Positions 52,874 to 64,000 of a stretch of 64,000 nt of DNA are shown piece by piece. Each line of letters opens with the position of its first letter. Positions within the stretch are counted from its first letter, which is position 1. Source of the stretch: Zychaea mexicana (taxonomy: Eukaryota; Mucoromycota; Mucoromycetes; Mucorales; Lichtheimiaceae); the NCBI RefSeq assembly GCF_025766255.1, contig NW_026516719.1:186001-250000 (forward strand), read 5' to 3'. Under the pieces are notes generated by a model. The model saw only the letters and a program-made list of their open reading frames with translations, ran no database searches and was not told the origin of the DNA. A program made the position numbers and the translations under genes.

Positions 52874-55800
52874 TTAGCCAAAAAGCTTCTTCAAGCCCTT
52901 CTTCTTTTTCTTGTCTGCCTTTTCGTCTACGTTCTTGCTGTCTGGCGTTGAGCTTGTACCACTAGCTCCACCACTACGGATGCTCAAGTTACTTAAGCTG
53001 AGATGTGAGCTTGAGCTGTTGTTAATGTGGGGCATATGCGACAGTAGGGATGAAGCTTTGCTTGCAGGTGGTGATGGAGGAACGTAAGGTGGAATAAGAG
53101 ACTTGATGGATGGCGGTGGTAAGCGCAGCTGGCCCGTTTCCTCGACGAATTTGGCAGGACGCATCACGTCTGTGGTACCAATGTATACGTCCCGATTATA
53201 CATGGCTGCTACTTCATACGCAGAACGAATCTCTGAGTAAGATAAACTTCCCAGTACAAATACGATCAATTTGGCACCGGATGAGCGAGATTGTCCTCCA
53301 CCCTATGCAACATGATTTCAGCCTTATTCTGGTTTAGCCGCACATATTCAATAGACTTACGGGAACAGAAGTGGGCTTTTTGCTCCAGGTGGGTTTTGTG
53401 GTGCGCAAAGACACGCCACTTTGCGGTATACCTGGGTTGCCCGATGGTGCGCCACCGTCGTCTGAAGGATCCATATCAGACTGCCGAGTGTATGCAAAAT
53501 GGGCAGGTTCCAATGTGTTCGACAATTGTGCCTAGAAATAGAAGAAACCTTTAGCTTTTGATAGCGCTTGCTGTGGCATGTGCATATGTAAACCTACATC
53601 CATGACTTTTTTAAGTTGAGGAACATAGCGAGATAATTCGTAAGGCGTCTCATCCTGTGATCGCTTACGCTCCTTCTTCTTACGAAGAGACTTTTCACCG
53701 CCCTTACGACGTTGCTTTGTCACCTGTACACCCAGAGATGGTAGATTGTTCACTGCATCGCGGAACTCTCCTTTTAACTTTGCATGCTCAAGCAGCTTGT
53801 GTTTGTCATCCTCAAAGATGCCGTTTTCCTTGGAGACAATGTATAGCATTAAAAGACGCGCTTTATCTGCCGGGCTACATTAATAGTAAGTGGACGTGCA
53901 CCTGTGTAGCTTGCAAGTCATACCGTTATCGTCTCATTTACCTGACATAAGGATCGTCTAGCAGAGGAACCATATCTAAAACGACAGTCTTTGGTGTTTC
54001 GCCATCGGGTGTCTCCCCGGTAGCAATGTTCTACTCCATCCCAGCTCAAGTTAATAACCAATGCTTGACTTTTGTTTATTTTTCCAGTTTGTCCTACCTG
54101 CTCTAGATTTCCCACAGAGTTCAGCTTGTGTTTTTCAAAGATAGAAAGACACTCTTGTGCGATACTCAAATGCGCAGAATACTATGAAATAAGCACAGAA
54201 GCTGTCAGATTTTGATTCTGCTTGCTCTTTCTTCATAAAGTGTAGTCTGGCATGCTCATATATACCTTTGCTTTCATGTCTTGAAACTGAGGTAGGTTTC
54301 CAAGCATTTCCTTCATGTCCTTTAAGCTCTTTGCTGAGTCCTTTGGTGGAGCAGAACGATCACTAATGATAAAAATAGGCCAGCCTCAGTACAGTTCTCT
54401 CAAGTATAAACAAAACACAAATTTACCCGCTCTGGACAGCAGTTTTATTCTCCTCAAGGAATTTGTTAAACTCCTCAATCAAGCGGTCGGTACATTCGGC
54501 GATATGCAAATGGCGAATTGATTTGTAAACCGTGTCATCCTCATCCAAAAACACCTCCTGTGTGCCTATGGATCCATCGTTTTGGTTGAAAGAATAAGAG
54601 TATTTTATGCCAGTGCCGTTTTCGGTATCTTCTACAGGCAGTAGATCGTTAATCATTGCCTGATAGGTAAATTCATGCAGTAATTGTGCGTTCACGTCAA
54701 GACTGCGATCGACAATAAGTAGGGTTGCACGTGGTTGTGGTGGGTTTCGTGGAGGCTAAATAAAAATTTTCTGACATGTAAGCTCGCCTTGAATCAAGTA
54801 CTTGGTAGAAAGTTGGTTCGTACCGGGAAGTTTCTGTTCAGTCTGCAAAAATCATCTATTTCGTTTTGCAGTATATTTGCTAATTGTCTCGTAGCTGGTG
54901 GTGCTCGTGGTCGTCGGTCGTCTGGATTATCGTTTTCGGTCACTTGATAACGAATTATTGGATCTTCACCAAGTGTCGCGCATACAGATAAAAGCTATTG
55001 TTATATATATTAGTAATTTAATAAATTTGTCGATGTCCACGGTGACTTTTTCTTTCTAACTCCATCACAAACACATCTTACTTGTGCTTACCTGTTTAGC
55101 AATCATTTTCAAAGCCTGATCCGGTTTTGCATATGGATCACTTCCATAGATGGATATATAACTCGAAAGTGGATCGACAGTAAATACCGAGGATTCCTTG
55201 ACTGCAAGTTTCTTGTTAGTGACTTAAACATTACTTTTTTGACGCATCATTCGAATATGCAGATAGAAGAATCAAAATCAGTACATTACCCATAAAATCA
55301 ACGTACATTTCCTTTAGACTCTGGATGTACTCAGAAGCACCTGCCGCTTTAAACTTCTTGTTCAATTCTGTGAATAATTGATCTTCCAGTCCTAGATATT
55401 TAAGAAAAGTTTGACCTGTCAATTGCTGTTGTGTGGCAGCACAAATAACCAATTGTGTTACCGCTGGTGAAATGGATGTGCGCCGCCTTGTACATTGGTC
55501 CATTGGGGCCTGTAAAGTCATCTGCCAGACGAAGCACCGATTCTCGACAGGGCGTTAAAAAGTACACAGCATCCAGGGTCGGATAAGGCTGCCGCTGTTT
55601 TTCGATATTTTCAACCACTGTATCGTTCTGGTTAACCGACTATGACTTTTCATTGTTTCGTCTAGGTAAAGACAGGCGGTTCGCAAATTACTTACATGTC
55701 ACCTGAAAACCTCCACAGAGAAAGCATTAATATAAAAAACGAACACATAATTGATACTGTCCACCTTAAACAATCCACTATAATTTGTTACTCACATTTT

Positions 55801-56052
55801 CTTCGAGGATATCATACATTTTACACGCAGCCGTCAATATGCGCGTGCTTTTGGAGTCAACAACTACGATTTTCCATTTTCCAGGTACCGCCTTAATGCT
55901 ATCCATTAAGCCTAAATAAGAAATAATGTGAGTAACGTTCCAAGGTGCCCGTTCTAAATCCCATTTATTACAACGTCCTATGCGACGATGAATCTTAAAA
56001 ACAAAAGGAGTGGATATTCACGTTTTTGCATAATCTCATTTATGCCTGTCAT
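52874..56052 (-). CDS. SEC1: Sec1/Munc18 (SM) protein for exocytosis
   Basis: Predicted 722-aa SM protein that clasps the exocytic SNARE bundle at the plasma membrane. Fourteen exons on the minus strand: 56052-56022, 55911-55796, 55702-55696 (7 nt), 55617-55462, 55391-55290, 55201-55092, 54994-54824, 54755-54427, 54362-54266, 54181-54098, 54030-53942, 53874-53598, 53531-53361, 53302-52874; 2169 nt, in frame. Marks: GKWKIVVVDSKSTRILTAAC, VENIEKQRQPYPTLDAVYFL (the junction made by the 7-nt exon), PRATLLIVDRSLDVNAQLLH (SM signature), LPQFQDMKAKYSAHLSIAQE, DKARLLMLYIVSKENGI and KLIVFVLGSLSYSEIRSAYE. The tail is Pro/Ser-rich, then Lys-rich (KKKKKGLKKLFG). Length equals yeast-type Sec1. Confidence 0.93.
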
Positions 56053-56512
56053 GATGGAAGATATTTAAAGCGATGAGCCGTAATTAACGCAAGCTGGATC
56101 CAAACACAAAGAATTGTCGTAGCAGGAATATTATAGTTCGCTAATTGACTGGAAAAGTACTACGTTAATGGTTCAGCTGAGGACAGATTGGTACGGCTGA
56201 AGAATTGCAATAGCAAAAAAAAGCTTCGTTCTTAACGTACGTTTTTCTTTGCAATATGAGTTGGAAGCAAAAAGAACACGCGCTTAGTGCTCTCTTTTTG
56301 GTCACCGCTAGATATGAATTTTCAATCCATAAAAGGAGGCGCTTGCCCTACATCTGCTTTTGTAATCCTTTGCCAAAAAAACTTGGCATACAAAAAAAAT
56401 GCAAAAACGTACATAGCTATTGCATGCGATAACCATCGACATAGCATCAAAACATGACCAATTCCCTTAGGAGTAAAAGGGAGACAGAAAAATACATCCT
56501 TCAGCGTACATT
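56053..56512. other. Intergenic, SEC1 promoter
   Basis: AT-rich, no ORF or RNA gene recognised. Confidence 0.5.
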
Positions 56513-56788
56513 CTAAGCAGTGGGAACCTTCTTGCCACTCTCCTCTAACGATTTTATTCTGTTTTCCAATTGCGTAATATGCTTTTCAGCGTCGCCTCGG
56601 TATTCTTCGTATTCTAAATGCTGCCATAGAAGCTGGTATGCCATGGTGGTTGCAGAAGCCAAAACGGTGCATTTGACAAGAGGTGTACCGTAGCGATAGT
56701 AGAATGATCCGCCTCCGGACGATGACGCAGTAGCGTACCCGCGAATGTTTGCGCGCGTGGTTGTCTTTGCAATCGTTCGTAAAAGCAT
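56513..56788 (-). CDS. Small predicted mitochondrial membrane protein
   Basis: 91 codons, single exon. The N-terminus (MLLRTIAKTTTRANIRGYAT) is rich in Arg/Thr and lacks acidic residues, like a matrix presequence with a possible cleavage near RGYA. A Gly/Ser linker follows, then one hydrophobic segment (TPLVKCTVLASATTMAYQLL) and a C-terminal coiled coil (HITQLENRIKSLEE). This layout, presequence-TM-coiled coil, resembles small inner-membrane assembly factors, but no family is claimed. The start ATG has A at -3. Confidence 0.6.
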   Translation of the reverse strand: MLLRTIAKTTTRANIRGYATASSSGGGSFYYRYGTPLVKCTVLASATTMAYQLLWQHLEYEEYRGDAEKHITQLENRIKSLEESGKKVPTA

Positions 56789-57181
56789 GGCTATGACTTT
56801 TCTGTAACAGTAAGTATATGCATTTTATCATTGCAATGTAATGATCACTCACCCTTCGCGTGTTTTTCAAAAAGGAAAAAAGAGCTCGAGAAAACCTGGG
56901 TCGTAAACCCAGCAGACTCATTAAATTTGTTTACATAAAGCAGAGAACGGAAAATGAAAGCATACAAGTTGTTATATACTAAGACTACGAGCATAAAGTG
57001 CATTTTAAATTTAAAGTATGTAGGGCAGTACTGTAAGTGTCTATATGAGTGCTTCTAAGGGGTTATAGTATAGGTATTGTATGAAAACTGGGGCAAAGAA
57101 ATGAAAGTGTAATAAGTATAAAGAGCATATCATATTTTTCGAGCTATTCATCCTTAAATTGGCGATGATCGTACGACATCT
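56789..57181. other. Intergenic, no gene seen
   Basis: AT-rich leader and 3' flank between two minus-strand genes. Confidence 0.5.
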
Positions 57182-58714
57182 TTAAGAACGTGGCTCTATA
57201 TCTTTGCTGCTTGACGCAATCAGAAAGTGAGGATTGTGAAGCTGATGATAGTACACAACGATATTGTTACTACTGGAACTGCTGAATGACGATGTTGATG
57301 CTGCTGTTGCTGCTACTGTTGTTGTTGCATATTGGAGATGCGTCTGCACTGGCGTTGCTTGGCCGCTTGACGATGCCGGCGAGTGGATTGGCGAGGAAAC
57401 CAACTCGGGTGACAACTTTTCCGACCCTGTCGACGGCGAGGGAAGGGCGGAGGACGACCAATCGACGAGCGCGCGAACGTTTACTTTGCGCTTAGCGGCT
57501 TTGACGAACAGTTGTGGCGGACGCACTCGATTGTGTCGTAAGTAATAGCTCTTGCAGGTCTCACACCAGTGCCCCGAGCCACATAGATTTCGATACCATT
57601 GATGTGTATGCTGTATTCCACAGTTGGCACAAGACTTGTGTGCTTTTACATGCGTTTGCTTAACAGTGTCGTGTTGGTGTCCATACCATCCTTCTTTATG
57701 TGGATAGCCGCCAATGCTATAGTGCTCACTGTGATCAGTTACCTCAGTTGTCATACTAGCGACATTTCTTAGTAGCAATGACGCTGGGGAAGATACCGAT
57801 GATGGTGGCTGGGGTGATGGTGGTGATACGCGACAGCTGTGTCTGCTTGCAATGATGAGACGAAGGGGCCGAGGCTCGCCGTGTTTGAGTTGGTAACGAT
57901 AGCAAGCGACGCACAGTTTACGGCGAGATGCTGGTTTGGTGTTACAGTTGTGGCAGACAGGTTTCGACTTTGGCGGCCGCGTCGAGTTGAGGAGATTCAT
58001 TAGCAGAACATACAGGTCCGGTTGCTTGTGGTTGCTGCTGTCGGGCCGTGGTAAGCGTACTTGATCCAATCCCGCGACATCGAATAAATAGTTAGCGAGC
58101 TCGATTGCAGTGCGTAGTTTGACCGTATCGATCGCGTGCAAGTTGAATCGAAAGAGGGTATTGATTACGTGGTTGAGCCGGTAAATATGGTCTTCTTTTG
58201 CAAGCATTTCGTTGTCTAGGAATCTGACATCGGTTCGGCCCGATGTTCCATTGTGCTGCGTATAGCGAAAGAGGTGGAGCAGCCATGTCGGAAAGAGAAT
58301 AAACGTTGGTGCGACACGGTTGCTCTTGATTTTCTCGGGCCTGAAAAACACTGCGATCAAACGCATGTGCTGGCTTAGTTCGACGGATTGTATCGGGCGT
58401 GAGGCCTTCCCCATACCAATATGACATCGGAACGAGCCATTCATATGGCGGCCAATTACTTTGATATGAATGGGCGTTTCCCTTATGTACGTGTTGCCGG
58501 AACAGGATGTCAAGCCGAGCATGGCGTCTGTCAATTTGCTACTGCTACCAGCTGGAGGGTTCATTCGGAAACCATGGCTGCTGAGGTTGCTGCGCCATAT
58601 AGACATTAACTCGTCATCGGAAACGGTTGTGGTAACGCTTCTGTCATCATGAAAGCTCGGCTTTGAGCTTAATAAGTCTTTGGGCTGGGATATGAGTAGA
58701 TCCGCTATATCCAT
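57182..58714 (-). CDS. Protein with two GATA-like zinc fingers
   Basis: Predicted 510-aa, intronless. Its N-terminal 240 residues are predicted globular (KVIGRHMNGSFRCHIGMGKA and DVRFLDNEMLAKEDHIYRLN). Then CHNCNTKPASRRKLCVACYR is a short CxxC-x11-CxxC finger. Further on CANCGIQHTHQWYRNLCGSG plus HWCETCKSYYLRHNRVRPPQ forms a CxxC-x18-CxxC finger whose ending matches GATA fingers (LYLKLHG-x-RP). The C-terminal 100 residues are Ser/Thr-rich low complexity. Probably a nuclear transcription regulator. The lack of introns is unusual beside intron-rich neighbours and could suggest retroposition or simply gene age. Confidence 0.7.
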   Translation of the reverse strand: MDIADLLISQPKDLLSSKPSFHDDRSVTTTVSDDELMSIWRSNLSSHGFRMNPPAGSSSKLTDAMLGLTSCSGNTYIRETPIHIKVIGRHMNGSFRCHIGMGKASRPIQSVELSQHMRLIAVFFRPEKIKSNRVAPTFILFPTWLLHLFRYTQHNGTSGRTDVRFLDNEMLAKEDHIYRLNHVINTLFRFNLHAIDTVKLRTAIELANYLFDVAGLDQVRLPRPDSSNHKQPDLYVLLMNLLNSTRPPKSKPVCHNCNTKPASRRKLCVACYRYQLKHGEPRPLRLIIASRHSCRVSPPSPQPPSSVSSPASLLLRNVASMTTEVTDHSEHYSIGGYPHKEGWYGHQHDTVKQTHVKAHKSCANCGIQHTHQWYRNLCGSGHWCETCKSYYLRHNRVRPPQLFVKAAKRKVNVRALVDWSSSALPSPSTGSEKLSPELVSSPIHSPASSSGQATPVQTHLQYATTTVAATAASTSSFSSSSSNNIVVYYHQLHNPHFLIASSSKDIEPRS

Positions 58715-61700
58715 TCGATAAAAGAAAATGTTTAATGGGCATCGCCTGACACGCTGAAACTAGGGGCTCGCTTTATATAGCTTTTATATCAATGAAGCCA
58801 TCCTCCTATTTCAATGCGCCGTATTATTTTGTGTATGCACTTATTTAAACGAAGGAGAGACACTGGGACGGTATAGTGAATGTATATAGGACATAATGAG
58901 TTCTTAATTTCATGAGTTAAGGTTTTCCACATCGATCACGCTGGGAATAAGAGCTCAAATCAGGCGACAGGCCGTGCGACAATACCCAATGGAAATGGAA
59001 GCTTCAGCTCATGACAAATAGACACTGGTATTCGTAATGGTACACATAAAGTATTTTATCCTTTCCCTGTTAGAATTCGGCTTTTGTTGTATAATCATAT
59101 TGTTCCCTTTTCGATAACAATAACAATGCCCCGTGTGAGACAGCTCGCAAAGATTCGCACTCTTTCAGCGTACACTCATTGCTCAACGTTTGTCATTAAG
59201 TAGCTCGTGTTACCCTGGGTTCTCGCATGGATGTGTCTCTCCTTACATGATGTATTCATTTGGTAATGGTACAGCTTTTTATTTTGTGCAGGATTCTCAA
59301 CGACTCCGAATAGAACATTATGTAGGAGCCATTTTTTTGTGTACTCCCTATGGTTTATACTTCAGTTGCCCTTTATACGTGCGGTTTGGTTTCCAGGAAC
59401 AAGGAAAACTTTAGTGCTGTCCAGGTCCAGCGATATGTCAGGGTGCTAAGAACCCGTCTCACTCTATAATTTGTCAACCGTAACGATTCACTGTATATAC
59501 TATTATATTGTTTTCCGTAATTGCAACAAAGCACAGAGTAACCCTTTTCCCTCTATACTCGCATTATTAAAGGGCATCTAAGTTATTGGAATAATGCCTC
59601 TTTGATTTTGAACATGCATGTATAATATTAATGTTAATTTTATCAAAGTAAAAGAGTTCCGCAGCAAAACAGTATGTACAGCTACTCTACACATAATATT
59701 TGGCAACAATCGCATGCTCATGGCGCAGGTCAACCAGTCTTCCATATTATAATTTTTCAAGTATTATTTAGCATCGTCACTTGCCTTTTTCTTATGCATG
59801 TCGATGTCTTGACTCATGTTGCAGGGATATGTACACCCGGAGTTGCTGCCAGTATTTAGAGACCGGTGAAAGAATTATTATTAGTGCCTTTTTACGCTCG
59901 TTTTATAACAATACAAATTCTATAACTTCATGCCACACATGCCGTCAAGTGTGCAAACTAGGTTTAGCAGTGCGTAATAATAATTTGGGCGTTTTATAGA
60001 AAGACAAAGAATCTTATGGGGGCGAAGGAGCACAGTCAAGAATACCTTTTCACGAAGGCTACACTTTAGGTATGCCCAGTAGTAGCGAAAGAGTACTGTA
60101 GAAGAGATGTGCTAAGTATTATTTGCAGGAGCATATACTTTCGCTGATGCCTCAAAGCGGCCTTTTACAACCAAACAACAATTGGGTAAGTTAGCCCTGC
60201 ATTATGCAAACCAATTAAATAATTTGACAACTTTTAGTATGCGAACTAACCTTGCTATCTACTCATTCCATAAGACAAGACTGTGTTGAGAAGTCTCTTC
60301 ATTGATAGCATCCCGTGGACTATACACAACTCCAAAAACACACGTTTAGCGTACACAGCCATTCTTTTTATAACTTGATTATATTATTGCACGTTAACTT
60401 TGCTGCTTGTATCATGAAAATTTCGACAATAGCAATAGTAAAGTTGCTAGTATTCAAACGATCTGATCAGAATTGGTCAGCTCAAGCAACGATATAATGA
60501 TATTGCATAAAAGGTCCAAAAATAATGTCAGGCTAGTACTAAGAATCATAAGAAAGTCCAATCTTTACACGTGTATGCAAATGTTTGTCACGGTGAGGAA
60601 AAACTTATATAATGATAATTGGTACAGGAAAACGATCCATGGCAATGACCAAGAACGATGCTGATTCCATTGTTTGTCTGGTGTATATGTGCCATGTTGT
60701 AAGGATAGCAACAGGAGGTACATGCAAGTACATGGAGGATCAAGAGACATTGGATATTTGGACACTCCTCCTCTTCTCCCTGCCATGTTGCTACCATTAT
60801 TTAGAAAAAAGCTTATATGCACCTGCCGTTGTTTATTGCGTTTTAGTTCTTCGACTTTAAGGGTTGAGATGCACAGCTTACCCGCACGTTCTCCAGGGAT
60901 GCCATCTTTAACTGTTTCTTCTGTTCTTGCTCTTTGCTCGACGATCAACTGCAGTCGCGTCTCAAAACCATTTTGATCCGGGTAACCGTTTTTTCTTCCT
61001 TTACTCCTTACTTTTTTTCAAATGCTAAGCGATAATACTTAATTTGTATCATGCCCTGTTTTAATAAAACAATTCTACCTCGATTAAATACGAGACAACT
61101 GAATACGATAAAGAGTTTCTCCTTACATTTTTGCTCTCATTACTGCTGGTATATTTCTAATCGTGTAGATCATGCCATCGTGATGCTTATCAAGGTATGA
61201 CAATAGAAGTGATAATATATTACACTCTATCAGACAGATTAAAGAAGGCTCAGTTGGATAAAAAACTATCTCATTGATACGGCTCTAGATTCCTTGTGGC
61301 CTGTCATGTGTATTAAATTTGGCCAGAGCCGACCTAGTGGCACTGAGCAAGAAAAAAACGATATGCACCACACCGTCGGCGTATTGTATACACTACCAAA
61401 AGAAAGCTACTTGTCCGCTAATGTTTTTGGCGGACGTCTACATTTGCTCAATCGTATTGATGGATAGTATATTGATATGAAGTATTGTATTTTCAACCGG
61501 TAGAAACATTATGATGTAAGGTCTGATATGTTGTAAACTCGGGACATCATCGATCGAACTGTTGACTCCTCTTCGATTGAGGGGATTTTCAGGTTCTAGC
61601 ATCATTATGAAGTTTTTTTTTTTGATAAGGTAGCACCTTCCAAGGGCATTTAAAGGGCTGGTTATGTATGAATAGTCATGTCAGAGGCCAAAGAGGGTCC

Positions 61701-62117
61701 AGCAAAATAAAACGGGTACCCTGAGCATCCTGAAATAAAACAAAGATCCACTGCATATTGTTCCAGAATCATAGAACAAACAATTCTTATTTTTTGTAAG
61801 GAGAAAGGGGTTCCACTCCCATTCTGCTTCCTTTCATTTTTAAAATGCCAAATCTGTAAATTCTCGATCCTCAGCATCTCCATAGCTCATCAGAGCTAAA
61901 CAACAGGGATCAACAAATGCTTTTAGCTGTAAATACTTTCGGCAACTTTGGATTTTACCATCTATTAATATGTAAAGATAAGAAATTGGGGACTTTGCAG
62001 ATTCACGATAATCAGCCCGTCATGTTTTGAGCAAACAACATATTCTTTCATAAGGGGAAGAAAGCTTCTTAACGTCGAATGTGAGATATACACACAATTT
62101 TCAAAAAACGTTCTCCT
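58715..62117. other. 3.4-kb gene-poor region
   Basis: AT-rich. Short ORFs (59190-59414, 59674-59999, 60473-60976, 61662-61883) show no recognisable domains or splice continuity. A T run occurs near 61614. Some segments (60612-60950, minus) have protein-like composition and may be repeat relics. Confidence 0.4.
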
Positions 62118-62520
62118 TTAATCCATATCTGCTTGAGCGTTTTTGCTAAGAAGACACAGCAGAACTCCTTGGCAAACGTAATAGCGTAGCGTTGCACATT
62201 CCACCACGTTCTTGTTTGGTTCAACATGAATGAACGCAAAATTGTATCCTAGATATAGAATTTTATGATTAAAGAACAAGCGTGATTTATCTTGCATGGT
62301 TTGTGATCGACCTTGAACTATTTGATGTGACAGTTCCCAAAATTCTAATGCAATCATATTCTGTACAATGCGTTTACAACACAGTAAAGATGAACAGATT
62401 TTACATGTAACCGTAACAGATGAAAGTACACCATTATCTTAAAAATAGATGCAATAACGCATATTCACCTCAGAAGCGTCCTCGGTAAATATAGTGTCTC
62501 CATGCTGAATAACTAAAACC
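62118..62520 (-). CDS. Possible two-exon hypothetical fragment
   Basis: The minus-strand exon at about 62469-62520 reads VLVIQHGDTIFTEDASE. It ends at a GTGAAT donor and joins in phase 0, across an intron of about 110 nt with a TACAG acceptor, to a 79-codon exon: NMIALEFWELSHQIVQGRSQ... and LYLGYNFAFIHVEPNKN, ending in a stop at 62118. The phase match and composition suggest real or once-real coding sequence, probably from a repeated family. The 5' end was not found, and the family was not recognised. Confidence 0.3.
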
Positions 62521-63856
62521 ATTCATGGGTTGCCAATATCGACAATAAAGAACGGAAAACACCCTGTCCGAACTTTAATAATCAATATGTAAACACATTC
62601 AGCCTTTATTAAAGATGTTTTTTTGAAAAAAAAAAAAAACCAGGTATAAATGGATCCTACGTCATTCCTTATGTGTAAAAAGCCTGTGAGATACTGTGAG
62701 CTCAATAAGTCGCATTTTGTCTGTTGTAAAGGTCGAGTCAACAGCAACTGTTTAGTATAGACGATAAATACCCCCAAGACGAGCCAAAAATGCAAGAGTC
62801 ATAGCGGTAATACCTTATATAACGATACTCGATGCATGATGAGGATACTGTAGTTAGGTACAGCTCCGGAAATGGATGGTTGCGTAGCACTTGCTTGTTT
62901 CTCTGTACTTGTCAAGAGTAAAGTTTCAGCCTAGACAAAGGTGCTTTGATACTTATGACACATACTACAGCACTGATTGAGCAGGATCTGTGCACAAGTG
63001 CCACTAGACTAATACCATCGTCATTATTGTTGTCAGATTGTTACCTGGCAACCACCCAAAGTGATGGCAATACGACGTAATAATGTTACTGAGAAAATCC
63101 ATCACGATGTTTTTATTTCAAAACAGATCGACTGTGGGAACAAAATGTCATGATATGGTTGCGGTATTCATTAATAGCAGTATAGTACTTCATCATTGGA
63201 CATCATGTGCTCCCTTTTCTCCCCTTCTTAGTAATCCGAACTTCCGAAAAGCACCACAAGATGAAATAATTTCCTTGGGTTCCATGGTTGAGGCCCCCGT
63301 TCTTCCGATGTTGCGAACCTTGCTCGATACACAAATAACATTTACTTTGCTGATGACAATCCAGTTTCTGCACATAAAATTGGAAACCACCTAAAAATAG
63401 GTATACGACCACGTTATTCCTTCTTTCTTCTAAGCGGCAGTGCAGTGCGCGGTATTCAATCTCCTTCTTTTATTTTTCTGCCGCTACTGCTATAGTCATT
63501 GTTCGGTCTAATTCTGTACAGTGGAAACCCTGTGCTATATTAGCAATTGACAGAAAATCGTGAACGAGTTACCCGGTTCACAAAACTAAAGTAAATGACA
63601 ATATTGGGTGCATGAAACCATCCAAAACACGCAATATAAAGAATCGATCCAAAAGAATTCTACTAATCCAAATACGATTCGACGCGATACTGCAAATGGC
63701 AATGAGAACTCTATAAACACGAAATCAAAGTCAGCTTCTGTCGTTGCTATTGATGACAGTCTCCCCATATATAAAGGCCCCATGTTTTGCCTCTTTTACA
63801 GATTTTTCTACTAATAGCATTTACTTCATTCATATAACCATCAATATACCACCATT
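62521..63856. other. Intergenic, with relic-like minus ORFs
   Basis: ORFs at 63193-63412 (minus) look protein-like but are unassigned. A poly-A/T run lies at 62625-62639. Confidence 0.35.
63768..63777 (+). promoter_or_regulatory. TATA box of secreted protein gene
   Basis: TATATAAAGG lies about 90 bp before the ATG at 63857. Positional inference. Confidence 0.5.
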
Positions 63857-63966
63857 ATGAAATTCTCTTACGTTTTCCTCTCTGCCCTCGCTGTTGGCTT
63901 CGTCTCTGCTCAAACCCCTGGTTGCAACTGTGATCCCAGCGACACCGAGTGTATTTCCACTTGTGG
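63857..63966 (+). CDS. Small secreted Cys-rich protein, cut by window edge
   Basis: The first exon encodes a clear signal peptide (MKFSYVFLSALAVGFVSA, probable cleavage before QTPG) followed by GCNCDPSDTECISTCG with four closely spaced Cys. The exon runs into a GTATGT donor at about 63966 and the rest lies outside the window. It could be a small effector- or hydrophobin-like secreted protein, but no family can be assigned from 37 residues. The TATA box and short leader suggest regulated, possibly strong expression. Confidence 0.7.
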
Positions 63967-64000
63967 TATGTTTCTCATATAATATTGTACCTAGCTATAT

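Overview
The window looks like chromosomal DNA of a filamentous early-diverging fungus, most plausibly Mucoromycota (Mucorales-like). Genes are dense and split by many short GT-AG introns of about 36-100 bp. The housekeeping proteins are fungal (glycerol kinase, mitochondrial Hsp70, V-ATPase proteolipid, Sec1, Rab6, G-alpha). Augmin HAUS6, DHX34 and a ZUFSP-type protease are also present, and these are lost in budding yeasts. The transposon relics are of Mutator, Harbinger, Tc1, LINE and Ty3/Gypsy type. No species can be named from sequence alone. All exon models were built by hand from splice sites and reading phase; for most genes the summed exon length divides by three.

Layout. 1-5.1 kb: a gene-poor block with a nested tandem repeat that contains intron-like modules, plus decayed minus-strand coding pieces (a Met-rich exon and a frameshifted coiled-coil kinesin-like tail). 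5.7-8.0 kb: HAUS6 (-). 8.2-11.6 kb: a decayed Mutator-like transposase with a GCM/WRKY-type zinc finger, followed by a degenerate C19-peptidase-like region. 12.0-13.4 kb: a LINE relic whose RT core is missing although the frame is open. 14.5-29.5 kb: a housekeeping block with a CDF zinc transporter (+), glycerol kinase (+), mitochondrial Hsp70 (-), a GFA/CENP-V-like protein (+), ZUP1-type deubiquitinase (-), Rab6/Ypt6 (-) and ribosomal protein uS2/RPS0 (-).

30-38.4 kb: a transposon cluster. It holds a Tc1-like fragment, a 4.8-kb unit bounded by 17-bp perfect inverted repeats, and a Ty3/Gypsy relic on the right. The bounded unit carries an intact PIF/Harbinger DDE transposase, a Myb/SANT-like accessory gene and the C-terminal part of a Fanzor (TnpB-like, RuvC-type) nuclease. 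39.6-41.0 kb: G-alpha (-). 43.1-58.7 kb: a second housekeeping block with a Bro1/ALIX-type ESCRT protein (-) head-to-head with DHX34 (+, 17 exons), V-ATPase subunit c (-), Sec1 (-), a small predicted mitochondrial protein (-) and an intronless protein with two GATA-like fingers (-). 58.7-63.8 kb is gene-poor. The right edge cuts a small secreted Cys-rich protein gene (+).

The genes do not form an operon-like pathway. The local relationships that matter are shared promoters (SSC1/GFA and BRO1/DHX34), the convergent two-gene Harbinger unit whose reading frames end 11 bp apart, and membrane-traffic genes (Rab6, Bro1, V-ATPase c, Sec1) scattered through the window. Two genome-style features recur: micro-exons of 7, 13 and 17 nt, and introns whose 3' splice site follows an A-rich run instead of pyrimidines.
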